A DNA stretch of 46,400 nt, taken from Clostridia bacterium (GTDB taxonomy: Bacteria > Bacillota > Dehalobacteriia > Dehalobacteriales > Dehalobacteriaceae). The position numbers and the translations under genes were made by a program. Within the stretch, counting starts at the first letter, position 1, and each line of letters starts with the position of its first letter. Location: contig DUPU01000223.1 in NCBI GenBank assembly GCA_012838175.1, forward strand, positions 1 to 46,400, written 5' to 3'. Positions 16,039 to 24,880 of the stretch are shown here, one piece after another. The notes beneath the pieces were generated by a model. The model had not been told where the DNA came from and did no database searches. It saw nothing but the letters and a program-made list of their open reading frames with translations.

Positions 16039-19000
16039 CTATACAATTTTCTTTTCTTTCAAGAAATCAATAAAGTTTTTCTCCAAATGGTCGCTGCAGC
16101 TAACCTTCTTAAACAAGGGTCCTTCTCCCACAACCTGCAGTTTTGCTTTTCCATCAGGGAAATGGAAACCTTTGCTGTATAGAACCGGGCTTTCTTTTAT
16201 CGGCCAGAATGTTCCATTCAATTCTTCCGGCAGCCCCTTATATTCATGGATTTGTACCCCAATTTCTTTTCTGATGCAATCGGGGCAGCAGTAATCCATA
16301 TTGGCCTCAAAAGCATTGGCAACTTTCATGATCACTTCCCAGTTTTCCATACCGGATAGAGCAGGAATTGCTTGGTTCAGTTTCTGTATTCTTCTTTCCG
16401 CGCTGGTAAAGGTACCGGTGGACTCTGCAAAACTGACCCCGGGCAGAACCACGTCAGCGATGGCAGCTGTTTCAGTCAGGTGAGTATCCTGTACGACAAG
16501 AAGCTCAAGGGCGCTTAAGTCAAACCCAACCACATCCTCGCCAAAGATAAACATCCCCTTAACTGCACCGGTATCGAGGCTTTCCAGGAGATCTCCCGCC
16601 CCTTTACATACTCCCATATCAACCAATCCTTGGCTGTTGGCTTTTGGTTTCAACTGAATAATTCCGCTCCGGGCTTTGCCGATATGCCTGGCCACAACAG
16701 CTAAATCGGCAATCAATTGTGCTCCCTCAGCTGTGATACGGTTTTGATCAAAAACAATCATCGCCCGCTTGGCATTGGCATAAGCTTCGGCAATTTTTTG
16801 AGCGTCAGGGGTCACTGCCACATCCTTTAAGCTGTCCTTTAAGGAATCAAATCCGGAAACATATGCTTCATGGGGAACTTTCCCTAAATCAATGACTCCT
16901 TTAATAATTTCCTTAATAAATCCAAGACTGTCATGGGGACATACCTTTAATGAAGCCCACTCATCAGCCATGGAATTAAAAGGATTAATATTAATCAAAT
17001 TCGTACCTTGGGCAGCCGCTTCCTTAATTTTCAGTCCGACAATAGGATGATCCTGCATAATGTTTGAACCGATCAAAAGGATTACATCTGTTGCCAGCAG
17101 TTCATCAAAAGTGTTAGTGGAAGCATCGTATCCCAATACATCTCTAATCCCGCCGTCAAATCCGTTAAAAGAGAAAATTCTCTCTGTTCTCAAAACTTCT
17201 TTCCCAAATTTCCTGGCTAAATAAATTTCTTCATTGGTATAACGGTCTGAAATACTGACAGCCAAGGCATCTGTACCGTAACGGGAAGCAATGCTTTGGA
17301 CCTTCTTCGCTAGATAGATTAACGTCTCATCCCAAGTTGCTTCTTTCAACTCTCCGTCTTTTTTAATCAAAGGCTGAGTAATTCTCTTCCCTTTCAATCC
17401 CATATCAAATCCAAAACGGCCCTTAACGCATAATAGTCCCTTATCCACAGTGCTTTCTTTTTCCGGCACTGATTTGACCAAAAATTCCCCTTTGGTTTCC
17501 AGCTGCAAATGACAACCGACACTGCAATAAGAGCATATAGTATTCGTTTTCTCTGTTTGGACAGGGACGGGTTTATCAATGATTAGCTTCTCCTGCAATG
17601 CCCCCGTTGGACAAACCGCCACACATTGGCCGCAGGAAATACATCCTGTTTCCTGAAGAGGCAGGTTAAATTCCGGCTGTACGATGGTATCAAAACCCCT
17701 GTCCACCAACCCCAAGGCCGTTACTCCCATCACTTCATCGCACACCCTGACACATAGACCGCACAAAATACACTTGTCAGGATTTCTGTCAATAAAGGGA
17801 TGATCCGATTTTTCATATCTCTTATGAACTTCCCCTGCCAGCCGAGCAGGTTCCACATGGTATTGCTGAGCATACTTCAGGAGCTTGCATTCAAAAACAT
17901 CCCCGCAACCGCATTCCAAGCAGCGGGCTGCATCATTTTTAGCTTGTTCTTCTGTATAACCTAAAACAATTTCAGAGAAATTATGCTTTCTTTCATCCGG
18001 AGAAAGATGAGCCATCTGAGGCCGGTATATTTTTTCCCGGTCCGCAAAATCCTCTTCCGTCAGGTCTTCCCGTTTTGCCAAGAAAGGTGCTTCATAAGAG
18101 ATGATTTCTCCGTCTAAATAGCTGCAGATCACATCAGCTGCTTTTCGGGCATGACCAATGGCTTGAATAGCAATACCCGGCCCGTCATTGATCGCATCCC
18201 CCCCGGCAAAAATTCCCGGTATATTGGTCATAAAGGTATTTTCATCGGCAATAATGGTGTTCCATTTGGTGAGATTAATCCCGTCCAAACCGTCAGGTAC
18301 TACTTTCTGACCAATGGCGGCGATGACATTGTCCACTTCCAGTATCTTTTCCGCTCCTGGAATAGGTACGGGTTTTCTTCTGCCGCTGGCATCCGGCTCA
18401 CCTAATTCCATCTGTTGTAACTTAATTTCTTTAACCTTGCCGTTTTCACCGATAATCTCCAAAGGTGCTACTAAGAAATGGAAGATTACTCCTTCTTCTT
18501 CCGCTTCAATGACTTCAATGTCAGCTGCCGGCATTTCCGCCCTGGTTCTTCGATACAAAAGATAAACTTCTTCAGCACCCAATCTCACAGCGGTACGGCA
18601 AGCATCCATAGCGGTATTTCCGCCGCCTACAACTGCGACTTTTTTACCCAATTTAACCGGCTTGTGAGAGGCCACGGCTTCCAAGAATTCAATTCCGCCA
18701 ATAACACCGTCCAATTCCTCTCCCGGACATCTCATGCCGGAGCTGGCCCAAGCACCGATACCCAGAAAAACTGCATCAAAGTTTTTATGCAGGTAATCTA
18801 ATTTAATATCCCGGCCGACCCGTACATTGGTGATAATCTCCACACCCATTTTTTCAATAATCCCAATTTCCTGATCCAGCACTTCTTTTGGCAACCGATA
18901 CTGAGGAATCCCGTATCTCAACATGCCTCCAGCTTTGGGCATAGCTTCATATATCACGACCTGATGACCGGCTTTGGCCAAGAAATAACTAACGGTAAGA

Positions 19001-19617
19001 CCGGCCGGCCCTCCTCCTACCACAGCGACCTTTTTCCCCGTGGGAGCCTTGATTTCAGGTAAGAAAACATCCGGTGACTTTAAATCGATATCGGCCACAA
19101 AGGATTTCAGCCAGGCAATGGATACCGGTTCCTCTACCAATTGTCTGCGACAGGCATCTTCACAAGGATGGGGGCATACCCGTCCGATACTGGCCGGCAG
19201 AGGTAATTGTTCTTTAATTAATTCTAAAGCTTCCCGATATTTGCCATTGGCTATTAAACCTACATAACCCTGGCAATCAGTTAAAGCAGGGCACGCCTGA
19301 CGGCATGGGGGACGGCAGTCTCCTAAGTGGTCTGAAAGAAGCAATTCCAAAGCGATCTTACGAGATCCTTTAACTCTCTCAGTTTCAGTATGAATTACCA
19401 TACCCTCGGAGATTTTTGTAGCACAGGATCTGAGCAGCTTCGGATTTCCTTCTGCTTCAACTACACAAAGCCCACATGCCCCGTAGGTTTCAACTCTCTC
19501 ATCAAAGCAAAGAGTAGGTATCTCAATGCCGTTTTCCCTTGCCACATCAAGAATTGTCTGATCGGAACGGCCGATTACTTCTTTGCCGTTTATATTTAAT
19601 CTGATCTCCATGTCCAT
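16039..19617 (-). CDS. NuoG/FdhA-like Fe-S oxidoreductase fused to GltD-like flavoprotein
   Basis: A 1192-residue cytoplasmic electron-transfer subunit, in order: plant-type 2Fe-2S domain (Cys37, 48, 51, 65); Cys-rich linker with DCRPPC at 100-105 and VCPHPCEDAC at 148-156; GltD-like FAD/NAD(P) module with VVGGGPAG (199-206) and VVGGGNTA (329-336) and IFAGGD near 469; two 4Fe-4S motifs CILCGLCVRVC (616-626) and CISCGQCVAVC (659-669); and a molybdopterin-oxidoreductase-like region whose 4Fe-4S ligands are CSYCSVGC (695-702) and Cys730. Where formate dehydrogenases carry the catalytic Cys/Sec followed by His (about 815-820) this protein reads SFNGFDGG, and the chain ends before the C-terminal molybdopterin-binding domain. 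I infer a NuoG-like electron conduit rather than an FDH. It is the third gene after nuoE and nuoF, with which it probably forms an NAD(P)-linked, possibly bifurcating complex. Confidence 0.85.
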   Translation of the reverse strand: MDMEIRLNINGKEVIGRSDQTILDVARENGIEIPTLCFDERVETYGACGLCVVEAEGNPKLLRSCATKISEGMVIHTETERVKGSRKIALELLLSDHLGDCRPPCRQACPALTDCQGYVGLIANGKYREALELIKEQLPLPASIGRVCPHPCEDACRRQLVEEPVSIAWLKSFVADIDLKSPDVFLPEIKAPTGKKVAVVGGGPAGLTVSYFLAKAGHQVVIYEAMPKAGGMLRYGIPQYRLPKEVLDQEIGIIEKMGVEIITNVRVGRDIKLDYLHKNFDAVFLGIGAWASSGMRCPGEELDGVIGGIEFLEAVASHKPVKLGKKVAVVGGGNTAMDACRTAVRLGAEEVYLLYRRTRAEMPAADIEVIEAEEEGVIFHFLVAPLEIIGENGKVKEIKLQQMELGEPDASGRRKPVPIPGAEKILEVDNVIAAIGQKVVPDGLDGINLTKWNTIIADENTFMTNIPGIFAGGDAINDGPGIAIQAIGHARKAADVICSYLDGEIISYEAPFLAKREDLTEEDFADREKIYRPQMAHLSPDERKHNFSEIVLGYTEEQAKNDAARCLECGCGDVFECKLLKYAQQYHVEPARLAGEVHKRYEKSDHPFIDRNPDKCILCGLCVRVCDEVMGVTALGLVDRGFDTIVQPEFNLPLQETGCISCGQCVAVCPTGALQEKLIIDKPVPVQTEKTNTICSYCSVGCHLQLETKGEFLVKSVPEKESTVDKGLLCVKGRFGFDMGLKGKRITQPLIKKDGELKEATWDETLIYLAKKVQSIASRYGTDALAVSISDRYTNEEIYLARKFGKEVLRTERIFSFNGFDGGIRDVLGYDASTNTFDELLATDVILLIGSNIMQDHPIVGLKIKEAAAQGTNLININPFNSMADEWASLKVCPHDSLGFIKEIIKGVIDLGKVPHEAYVSGFDSLKDSLKDVAVTPDAQKIAEAYANAKRAMIVFDQNRITAEGAQLIADLAVVARHIGKARSGIIQLKPKANSQGLVDMGVCKGAGDLLESLDTGAVKGMFIFGEDVVGFDLSALELLVVQDTHLTETAAIADVVLPGVSFAESTGTFTSAERRIQKLNQAIPALSGMENWEVIMKVANAFEANMDYCCPDCIRKEIGVQIHEYKGLPEELNGTFWPIKESPVLYSKGFHFPDGKAKLQVVGEGPLFKKVSCSDHLEKNFIDFLKEKKIV

Positions 19618-19634
19618 TTTTCCCTCCCATCTCG

Positions 19635-21386
19635 TTAATCAACTTGTACTGCTCCAAACTTACAAACATCAAAGCAGTTTCCGCATTTAATACACAAAGA
19701 CTGGTCCAGAACATGAGGTTTCTTCCGCTCTCCTTTTATAGCCTGCACCGGACATTTTTTCGCACAAACCGTGCACCCGGTACAAACATCTTCATTTATG
19801 GAGTAGGTCAATAAAGGTTTGCACTTTTTGGCAGTACATTTTTTAGAATAAATATGATCTTCATATTCATTACGGAAATATCTGATGGTACTTTGCGCCG
19901 GATTAGGCGCAGACTGCCCTAAACCACACAAAGATCCTTCCTTAATTTTAACGGATAATTCCTCCAATAATTCAATATCCCCATCTTTACCTTCGCCACT
20001 GGTAATGCGATTTAATATTTCCAGCATACGTTTGGTTCCTAAACGGCAGTGGTAACACTTGCCACAGGATTCTTTTTGGGTAAAATCCAAAAAGAAGCGG
20101 GCCATATCCACCATACATGTGGTTTCATCCATCACAATCATCCCGCCGGAACCCATAATTGCCCCGGTCTTCGTGATAGACTCATAATCAATGGGGGTAT
20201 CCAATTGTTCCTTAGGAATACATCCACCGGAAGGACCGCCCATCTGCACTCCTTTAAATTCTTTATCACCAATGATACCGCCTCCGATATCATAGATAAC
20301 TTCCCTTAAGGTCAAACCCATAGGAACTTCTACCAATCCACCCCGCTTTATCTTTCCTGCCAGGGCAAATACTTTGGTCCCTTTACTGGTGGCTGTGCCC
20401 ATAGCGGCAAAAGCTGCGCCCCCGTTACTTAAAATCCAGGGTACGTTGGCATAGGTTTCCACATTATTAATATTGGTCGGCTTCCTCCAATAACCCTTTT
20501 CTGCAGGGAAAGGCGGCTTCAACCTGGGCATTCCTCTTTCCCCTTCCAAGGAAGCGATGAGAGCTGTTTCTTCACCGCAGACAAAAGCACCGGCTCCCGC
20601 TTTAATCCTTAAATCAAAGCTAAAGCCTGTCCCCAAAATATTGTTGCCTAAGAAACCCTTTGCCCGGGCTTGATTTATGGCCATTTCCAGGCGTTTGATG
20701 GCTAAAGGATATTCCGCTCGAACATAAAAAATACCTTCCTTGGCTCCAACAGCGTATCCGGCAATCATCATTCCTTCCATAACACTGTTAGGATCGCTTT
20801 CCAAAAGGCTTCTGTCCATAAAAGCCCCCGGATCTCCTTCATCCGCATTACAAATTACATATTTAGGAGCCCCTTTGGCCTGACGTGTGGCATTCCATTT
20901 AAACCAGGTAGGAAATCCGGCTCCTCCCCGGCCACGAAGTCCCGAAATTTTAATTTCTTCAATTACTTGCTCCGGAGTCATTTGGGTCAGACATTTTTCA
21001 AAGGCTTGATAACCTCCGGATGCCATATAATCATCGATAGATTCCGGATCAATATTTCCGCAATTTCTTAGAGCTACTCTTTTTTGCTTATTAATAAAGC
21101 CCAAATCATCATCAGATACTAAATATTCTGTGACAGGTTGTCCTCCAATCACATGCTGTTCTATGATTTCTTTAACCATTTCCGGCATAACTTTTCCATA
21201 CATAAACACCTGCCCGTCCTGATCAAAGACTTCGATCAGCGGCTCATTAAAGCACATCCCATTACAACCTGTTTTTGTAATAGGAATGTCTAAACCTCGC
21301 TGGGAAAACTCTTTCTCAAATTCCGCCAACACTTTTCTGGCACCGGCGGCAATACCACAACTGCCAAAACCAATTCTTATTTTCAC
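19635..21386 (-). CDS. nuoF: NuoF/HydB-type NADH-binding flavoprotein subunit
   Basis: This is the NADH:acceptor subunit with FMN and Fe-S clusters. I start at GTG 21386 (583 residues, beginning KIRIGFGSCG), 8 bases after AGGAGG; the GTG at 21395 overlaps that SD. Domains: thioredoxin-like 2Fe-2S segment (1-95, CGIAAG ... TGCNGMC); FMN/NADH domain with GLRGRGGAGFPTWFKW and NADEGDPGAFMDR; GAGAFVCGEETALI; SLBB segment; the 4Fe-4S site ESCGKCYHCRLGT; and a C-terminal 2x4Fe-4S ferredoxin (CTGCTVCAKKC and CIKCGNCFDVC). The extra ferredoxin domain is the HydB/NfuF type of anaerobes rather than respiratory complex I. It sits 3 bp after nuoE and 17 bp before the fused subunit. Confidence 0.95.
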   Translation of the reverse strand: MKIRIGFGSCGIAAGARKVLAEFEKEFSQRGLDIPITKTGCNGMCFNEPLIEVFDQDGQVFMYGKVMPEMVKEIIEQHVIGGQPVTEYLVSDDDLGFINKQKRVALRNCGNIDPESIDDYMASGGYQAFEKCLTQMTPEQVIEEIKISGLRGRGGAGFPTWFKWNATRQAKGAPKYVICNADEGDPGAFMDRSLLESDPNSVMEGMMIAGYAVGAKEGIFYVRAEYPLAIKRLEMAINQARAKGFLGNNILGTGFSFDLRIKAGAGAFVCGEETALIASLEGERGMPRLKPPFPAEKGYWRKPTNINNVETYANVPWILSNGGAAFAAMGTATSKGTKVFALAGKIKRGGLVEVPMGLTLREVIYDIGGGIIGDKEFKGVQMGGPSGGCIPKEQLDTPIDYESITKTGAIMGSGGMIVMDETTCMVDMARFFLDFTQKESCGKCYHCRLGTKRMLEILNRITSGEGKDGDIELLEELSVKIKEGSLCGLGQSAPNPAQSTIRYFRNEYEDHIYSKKCTAKKCKPLLTYSINEDVCTGCTVCAKKCPVQAIKGERKKPHVLDQSLCIKCGNCFDVCKFGAVQVD

Positions 21387-21398
21387 CTGCCACACCTC

Positions 21399-21926
21399 CT
21401 AACTGTTAGTTTCCTTTTTATATATTTCCCGAAGCACTTTTCGCGCGGACTGAGGCGTTAATTTTCCGTATGCTTCGCCGTTAATCATCATCACCGGGGC
21501 CAAACTGCAGCAACCCAGGCAGGCTACATTCTCGAGAGTAAACAAATTATCCGGAGTAGTTTCACCATCTTTGATCTTCAACTCATCGCAAATGGCCTCT
21601 TCAATCTTTTCTGAACCATTTACATGGCAAGCTGTACCCTGGCATAACATTACCAAATACTTTCCGATCGGTTTAAACCTGAATTGGGTATAAAAGGTGG
21701 CTGCTCCCAATACTTTAGCCGGTTTAACTCCTGTTTCTTCGGCAATGTGCAACAATGCTTTCTTAGGCAAATAGCCATAGATTTCTTGAGTTTGTTGAAG
21801 AATAGTAATCATGCTTCCCGATTCGTTTTTGTATTTATCCAATACTGTCTGTAACGGTTTTAGGTCTACATCGTTATCGGAAAACCTATCCTCCAGCTTT
21901 TTCTCCTCCCCACAGCAACACTGCAT
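21399..21926 (-). CDS. nuoE: NuoE/HydC-type 2Fe-2S subunit
   Basis: This 175-residue thioredoxin-like 2Fe-2S protein pairs with NuoF in complex I and in soluble NADH-dependent hydrogenases and formate dehydrogenases. The four ligands are in LCQGTACHVNG and CLGCCSLAPVM. The helical N-terminal part includes LQQTQEIYGYLPKKAL and GAATFYTQFRFKP. I start at ATG 21926 with GGGGAG 9 bases upstream rather than the TTG one codon earlier. The first residues MQCCCGEEKK are an unusual Cys triplet of unknown meaning. It is the first gene of the operon. Confidence 0.95.
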   Translation of the reverse strand: MQCCCGEEKKLEDRFSDNDVDLKPLQTVLDKYKNESGSMITILQQTQEIYGYLPKKALLHIAEETGVKPAKVLGAATFYTQFRFKPIGKYLVMLCQGTACHVNGSEKIEEAICDELKIKDGETTPDNLFTLENVACLGCCSLAPVMMINGEAYGKLTPQSARKVLREIYKKETNS

Positions 21927-21985
21927 CAAATTTCACTCCCCTTCTTTTCCTTGTCTTTCACTACCAAGACAGATTCATATTACTA

Positions 21986-22015
21986 ATTATACTATATGAA
22001 ATCAACCTTTGACAC
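21986..22015 (-). promoter_or_regulatory. Candidate sigma-A promoter of nuoE operon
   Basis: Minus strand GTGTCA, 18 bases, TATAAT: perfect -10, four of six in the -35. It lies about 60 bp before nuoE. No Rex-like operator could be recognised next to it. Confidence 0.55.
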
Positions 22016-22099
22016 AACACTTTTTGTCTTTGAGATTATTTTCAGGAGTTACCTGTTTTTGTTATTTCTTTTTTATCCATAACTTACTTATTTTTAAGC

Positions 22100-22124
22100 A
22101 AAAAATACCGGTTGTTCCGGTATT
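22100..22124 (-). terminator. Terminator of the asp23-nusB-TsaD-like operon
   Basis: Minus strand AATACCGG, loop AACAA, CCGGTATT, then TTTT: an 8-bp perfect stem with U-tail, about 33 bp beyond the stop of the gene at 22157. Confidence 0.9.
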
Positions 22125-22156
22125 GGGTTTATTTATAATAATATGATTTATTTCTA

Positions 22157-23119
22157 TTATTTATTTTTTTCATTGTTGTTGTAAATTAACAAGCCAATTT
22201 GAGCAATTCCTACGGCATTATCGGTGGAATAAACCGGCTCGGCAAAAAATAATTTAGCTCCTACAGCCCGGTGCTCTAAACGGTAAACCAATCTTTGCCG
22301 GATATATGAATTTGCCGCCACTCCGCCGACAATCAATATTTCCTTTAAGCCGGTATCGGATACGGCACGTCTTAAAACCTTCTCCAAAGTAGTGGCCACA
22401 CATTGTTCCACCGCCCTGGCCACCGCCTCCGGAGGATTGCCTTCAGCCAACAGTTTTCTTGCCGCTGTTTCCGGACCGGAGAAAGAAAAATCATACCCCT
22501 TTACCCCGGTTTTTAAATAGGGGATTTCCCCGGAATAAGTGGCAGCCAACTTCTCTAAATGAGAGCCGGCGGGAAATGGCATGCCTAATGCCACCCCGAT
22601 ACGATCCACAAACTGGCCGGCGTGCAAATCCCCGGTCGCACCTAAAATTTCGATGAAAAAGCCTGTTTTATGTTTTTTTACTCTTAAGACCTCGGATGTG
22701 CCTCCGGACAGATGAACTGCTAAAAACTCCTTCCCTTCCGGTCCTTTTGCTGACCAAATACCGGCCATAAGATGTCCTTCCTGATGGGTAGTTAAAAAGA
22801 GAGAAATCTGTTTTCCTAAAGCCAAAACTTTTCCGAATCCATGGGAAACAGTAAAAACCGGCATATATGATTTCTCTACCGGGCGAGGCTTTGTACTGAC
22901 ACAGACCGCTTTAATTTCGGTAAAGTCTATCTTTTGACTTACTTTTTCCAATAAAAAAGGCAAATTCTGCACATGCTGAAAAACAGCTTCAGATTGTTGT
23001 AATCCTCTTCTTCCTGGTTTTACTGACAAAACTTTTCGGGCATCTTCAATTAAATTACCTCCCCTATCAATTATAGCCAGGGAGGTGGTGTAACAACTGG
23101 TATCAATTCCTATAATCAT
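22157..23119 (-). CDS. TsaD paralogue (Kae1/Gcp family, M22-like)
   Basis: This 320-residue ASKHA-fold protein resembles TsaD, which makes the t6A modification of tRNA with TsaB and TsaE. The N-terminus IIGIDTSCYTTSLAI and the metal-binding HQEGH (His112, His116) are present, as are HLSGGTSE, YDFSFSGPETAARKL and the nucleotide motif LIVGGVAANSYIRQRL. However, true TsaD reads HxEGHxxA and DFSFSGLKTA, with a longer chain (about 335-345) and more conserved flanks. Many Firmicutes encode a second, divergent copy next to nusB, annotated as O-sialoglycoprotein endopeptidase. This looks like that paralogue; whether it works on tRNA is unknown. It is the last gene of the operon, 2 bp after nusB. Confidence 0.85.
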   Translation of the reverse strand: MIIGIDTSCYTTSLAIIDRGGNLIEDARKVLSVKPGRRGLQQSEAVFQHVQNLPFLLEKVSQKIDFTEIKAVCVSTKPRPVEKSYMPVFTVSHGFGKVLALGKQISLFLTTHQEGHLMAGIWSAKGPEGKEFLAVHLSGGTSEVLRVKKHKTGFFIEILGATGDLHAGQFVDRIGVALGMPFPAGSHLEKLAATYSGEIPYLKTGVKGYDFSFSGPETAARKLLAEGNPPEAVARAVEQCVATTLEKVLRRAVSDTGLKEILIVGGVAANSYIRQRLVYRLEHRAVGAKLFFAEPVYSTDNAVGIAQIGLLIYNNNEKNK

Positions 23120-23121
23120 TA

Positions 23122-23535
23122 TCAGGTACCTAAAACAAACATAGAGTCATTTTTGATGCTGTCCAAAATACCGTTGATAAACTTGCCCGATTCTTCACTG
23201 CCAAAAGTTTTTGCCAGTTCAATCGCTTCATTAATGGATACGCTGGTAGGAATATCCTCCAGATATTTCATTTCATATATAGCCATGCGCAGGATATTTT
23301 TATCCACGTTTGCTAAACGGTCAAGATCCCATTCAGATGCATATTTTTTTATATAAGCATCCAATTCTTTTAAGCAATTCCGCGTTCCTTCAGCTAATTT
23401 TAATGAAAATTCTTTATCTTGAGAGGACATATTCGTATCCTCTACAGTCATTTTTGCTATTTCCCATGAATTTCGTCCCACATCTATCTGGAAAAGCATT
23501 TGCAAAGCCTTTTCTCTAGCCAACCGCCTGCTCAC
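23122..23535 (-). CDS. nusB: Transcription antitermination factor NusB
   Basis: NusB binds boxA RNA with NusE (ribosomal protein S10) and supports antitermination on rRNA operons. The 137 residues form an all-helical fold. It begins [19 protein letters not shown], the typical N-terminal helix with an Arg-rich RNA face, and contains [13 protein letters not shown] and the C-terminal [17 protein letters not shown] followed by [12 protein letters not shown]. The context, asp23 upstream and a TsaD-like gene downstream, fits the Firmicutes pattern asp23-nusB-folD, except that folD is missing here. Confidence 0.96.
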   Translation of the reverse strand: MSRRLAREKALQMLFQIDVGRNSWEIAKMTVEDTNMSSQDKEFSLKLAEGTRNCLKELDAYIKKYASEWDLDRLANVDKNILRMAIYEMKYLEDIPTSVSINEAIELAKTFGSEESGKFINGILDSIKNDSMFVLGT

Positions 23536-23567
23536 AAAAGTGCCTCCTTAAAGCATTGCCTTTTAGT

Positions 23568-23789
23568 TTAATGATCCTTAAATATTCTGTCCATAAAATC
23601 CCGAAAATCAATATTTTCATCAATTCTCTTTCCGATAAAAAAACCAATTACCATGCAGAGAGAAATAAAAACAGCCTCAAAAAAACCTAATACAGCAACC
23701 ATTATGCCAAAAAGAAAACCTATGATGATACCGATAGTTTTCCCGCGATGATAATTCCATAACTCCCAAAAAAACTTTCCCCAATCCAC
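23568..23789 (-). CDS. DUF2273 small membrane protein
   Basis: This 73-residue protein has two hydrophobic helices (TIGIIIGFLFGIMVAVLGFF and AVFISLCMVIGFFIGKR). DUF2273 proteins are found next to asp23 and amaP and are thought to be membrane partners of the Asp23 envelope-stress module. It starts 12 bp after the amaP stop and is followed 32 bp later by nusB. No catalytic residues are evident. Confidence 0.85.
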   Translation of the reverse strand: MDWGKFFWELWNYHRGKTIGIIIGFLFGIMVAVLGFFEAVFISLCMVIGFFIGKRIDENIDFRDFMDRIFKDH

Positions 23790-23801
23790 TAAGCTACCCC
23801 C

Positions 23802-24338
23802 TTAATTCACTCTGCTTTTGGCCTCTTGAAATACATGAGTAATTAAAACTTTAACCTCCAGCACCTGTATCCCCGCGGTTTGTTCCAAAAATTCCTTAAC
23901 TGCTGCCTGTAGTTCCTGAGCAGACGAAGGTATTACCGTTCCCGGATGCATGCTTGTTTTAACAAACACGGCAATACCTTGGGGGGTACATTTAATAACA
24001 GGTTTTACTTCTTTTACCCCTTTAATTTGAAAAGCAGCTTTTTTTACCAGGGCCTCCACCGCAGGAATGGTGATACTGACTTCCCCGTGATCATTTTCGG
24101 CGATTTTGGTATCATTAACCGGATTTTTTAATAAACTGGAAAAAATCAAATTAAGTGCTGCCAGTAAAACCAGGCCTGATGTAATGCCGATGATCCACCG
24201 ATTATTAATGGAATAAAATACATTATTTAAATAATCCAAAGGGGTTGTCCAACCTAAAGCCATAAAAAGGGTAACCAAACTTATGGTCCCTATTAATAAT
24301 GAAAAAATGATGACCAACAACCGGTTAAATATTTTCAT
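23802..24338 (-). CDS. amaP: Alkaline shock membrane anchor AmaP
   Basis: AmaP anchors Asp23 to the membrane. I use ATG 24338 (178 residues; GGTGAT upstream); the GTG at 24347 lies inside the ribosome site. Two N-terminal membrane helices (LLVIIFSLLIGTISLVTLFM and IIGITSGLVLLAALNLIF) are followed by an Asp23-like cytoplasmic domain (VEALVKKAAFQIKGVKEVKP ... GIAVFVKTSM ... GIQVLEVKVLITHV). The gene lies between asp23 and DUF2273, the normal cluster, here driven by the promoter at 24827-24855. Confidence 0.88.
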   Translation of the reverse strand: MKIFNRLLVIIFSLLIGTISLVTLFMALGWTTPLDYLNNVFYSINNRWIIGITSGLVLLAALNLIFSSLLKNPVNDTKIAENDHGEVSITIPAVEALVKKAAFQIKGVKEVKPVIKCTPQGIAVFVKTSMHPGTVIPSSAQELQAAVKEFLEQTAGIQVLEVKVLITHVFQEAKSRVN

Positions 24339-24369
24339 TAATATCACCTCAAAATCCCCGGATAAATAA

Positions 24370-24780
24370 CTATTTTACCCTGGTATCATCTTCTTTTGTC
24401 TCCATATTGGGGAAAGCCACTCCTTGCACATGAACATTTACTTCCACAACCTTTAATCCGGTCATAGTTTCTATAGCCTTTTTCACATTCTCCTGAATTC
24501 TGACGGCTACATCCGGAATCCTTACGTTATATGTAACAATGACATGAATGTCTATGGCCGCTTCCGTTTCACCCACCTCAACTTTTACTCCTTTTGAGAG
24601 ATTTTTCCGGCCTAACATCTCTGCAATACCGCCGGCAATTCCCCCGCTCATCCCGGCCACGCCCGGAACCTCCGTTGCAGCAAGTCCGGCTATAATTGCC
24701 ACTACATCATCGGCAATACGTACCGAACCGCCTTCCCGTTCCAATTGTTTATCCATAATCCCTTTATTCATTTTATCCAA
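24370..24780 (-). CDS. asp23: Asp23/Gls24 family envelope stress protein
   Basis: This small cytoplasmic protein binds AmaP at the membrane and is linked to cell-envelope stress. The start is taken as TTG 24780 (136 residues), 5 bases after GGGGGGA. Upstream in-frame starts are excluded because the promoter -10 lies at 24827-24832. The Asp23 domain is complete: VRIADDVVAIIAGLAATEVPGVAGMSGG, an AIDIHVIVTYNVRIPDVAVRIQENVKKAIE core (given here in pieces: VIVTYNVRIP, VAVRIQENV) and VEVNVHVQGVAF. In B. subtilis the homologue YqhY follows accBC and precedes nusB; here it follows spoIIIAH directly. Confidence 0.93.
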   Translation of the reverse strand: MDKMNKGIMDKQLEREGGSVRIADDVVAIIAGLAATEVPGVAGMSGGIAGGIAEMLGRKNLSKGVKVEVGETEAAIDIHVIVTYNVRIPDVAVRIQENVKKAIETMTGLKVVEVNVHVQGVAFPNMETKEDDTRVK

Positions 24781-24826
24781 TTTTATCCCCCCATTGAGTT
24801 CGTTCACTGCCTTAATTAATATTATA

Positions 24827-24855
24827 ATTATACCAAAGCGGGCCAAAAATAACAA
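24827..24855 (-). promoter_or_regulatory. Sigma-A promoter (extended -10) of asp23-amaP-DUF2273-nusB
   Basis: Minus strand TTGTTA, 17 bases, TATAAT, with TGG before the -10. It lies between spoIIIAH and asp23, so housekeeping genes downstream of the mother-cell spoIIIA operon have their own vegetative promoter. Confidence 0.75.
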
Positions 24856-24880
24856 ACAATTCCTCTTTACTCTTTCCTCC

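Noticed and set aside
16039-19617. Possible selenocysteine (in-frame TGA) in the FdhA-like subunit
   Set aside because: The frame is uninterrupted and the region where Sec would be reads SFNGFDGG; there is no TGA to decode.
21930-22100. Rex-type redox operator before nuoE
   Set aside because: No TTGTTAA-type inverted repeat was found; only a sigma-A-like promoter could be supported.
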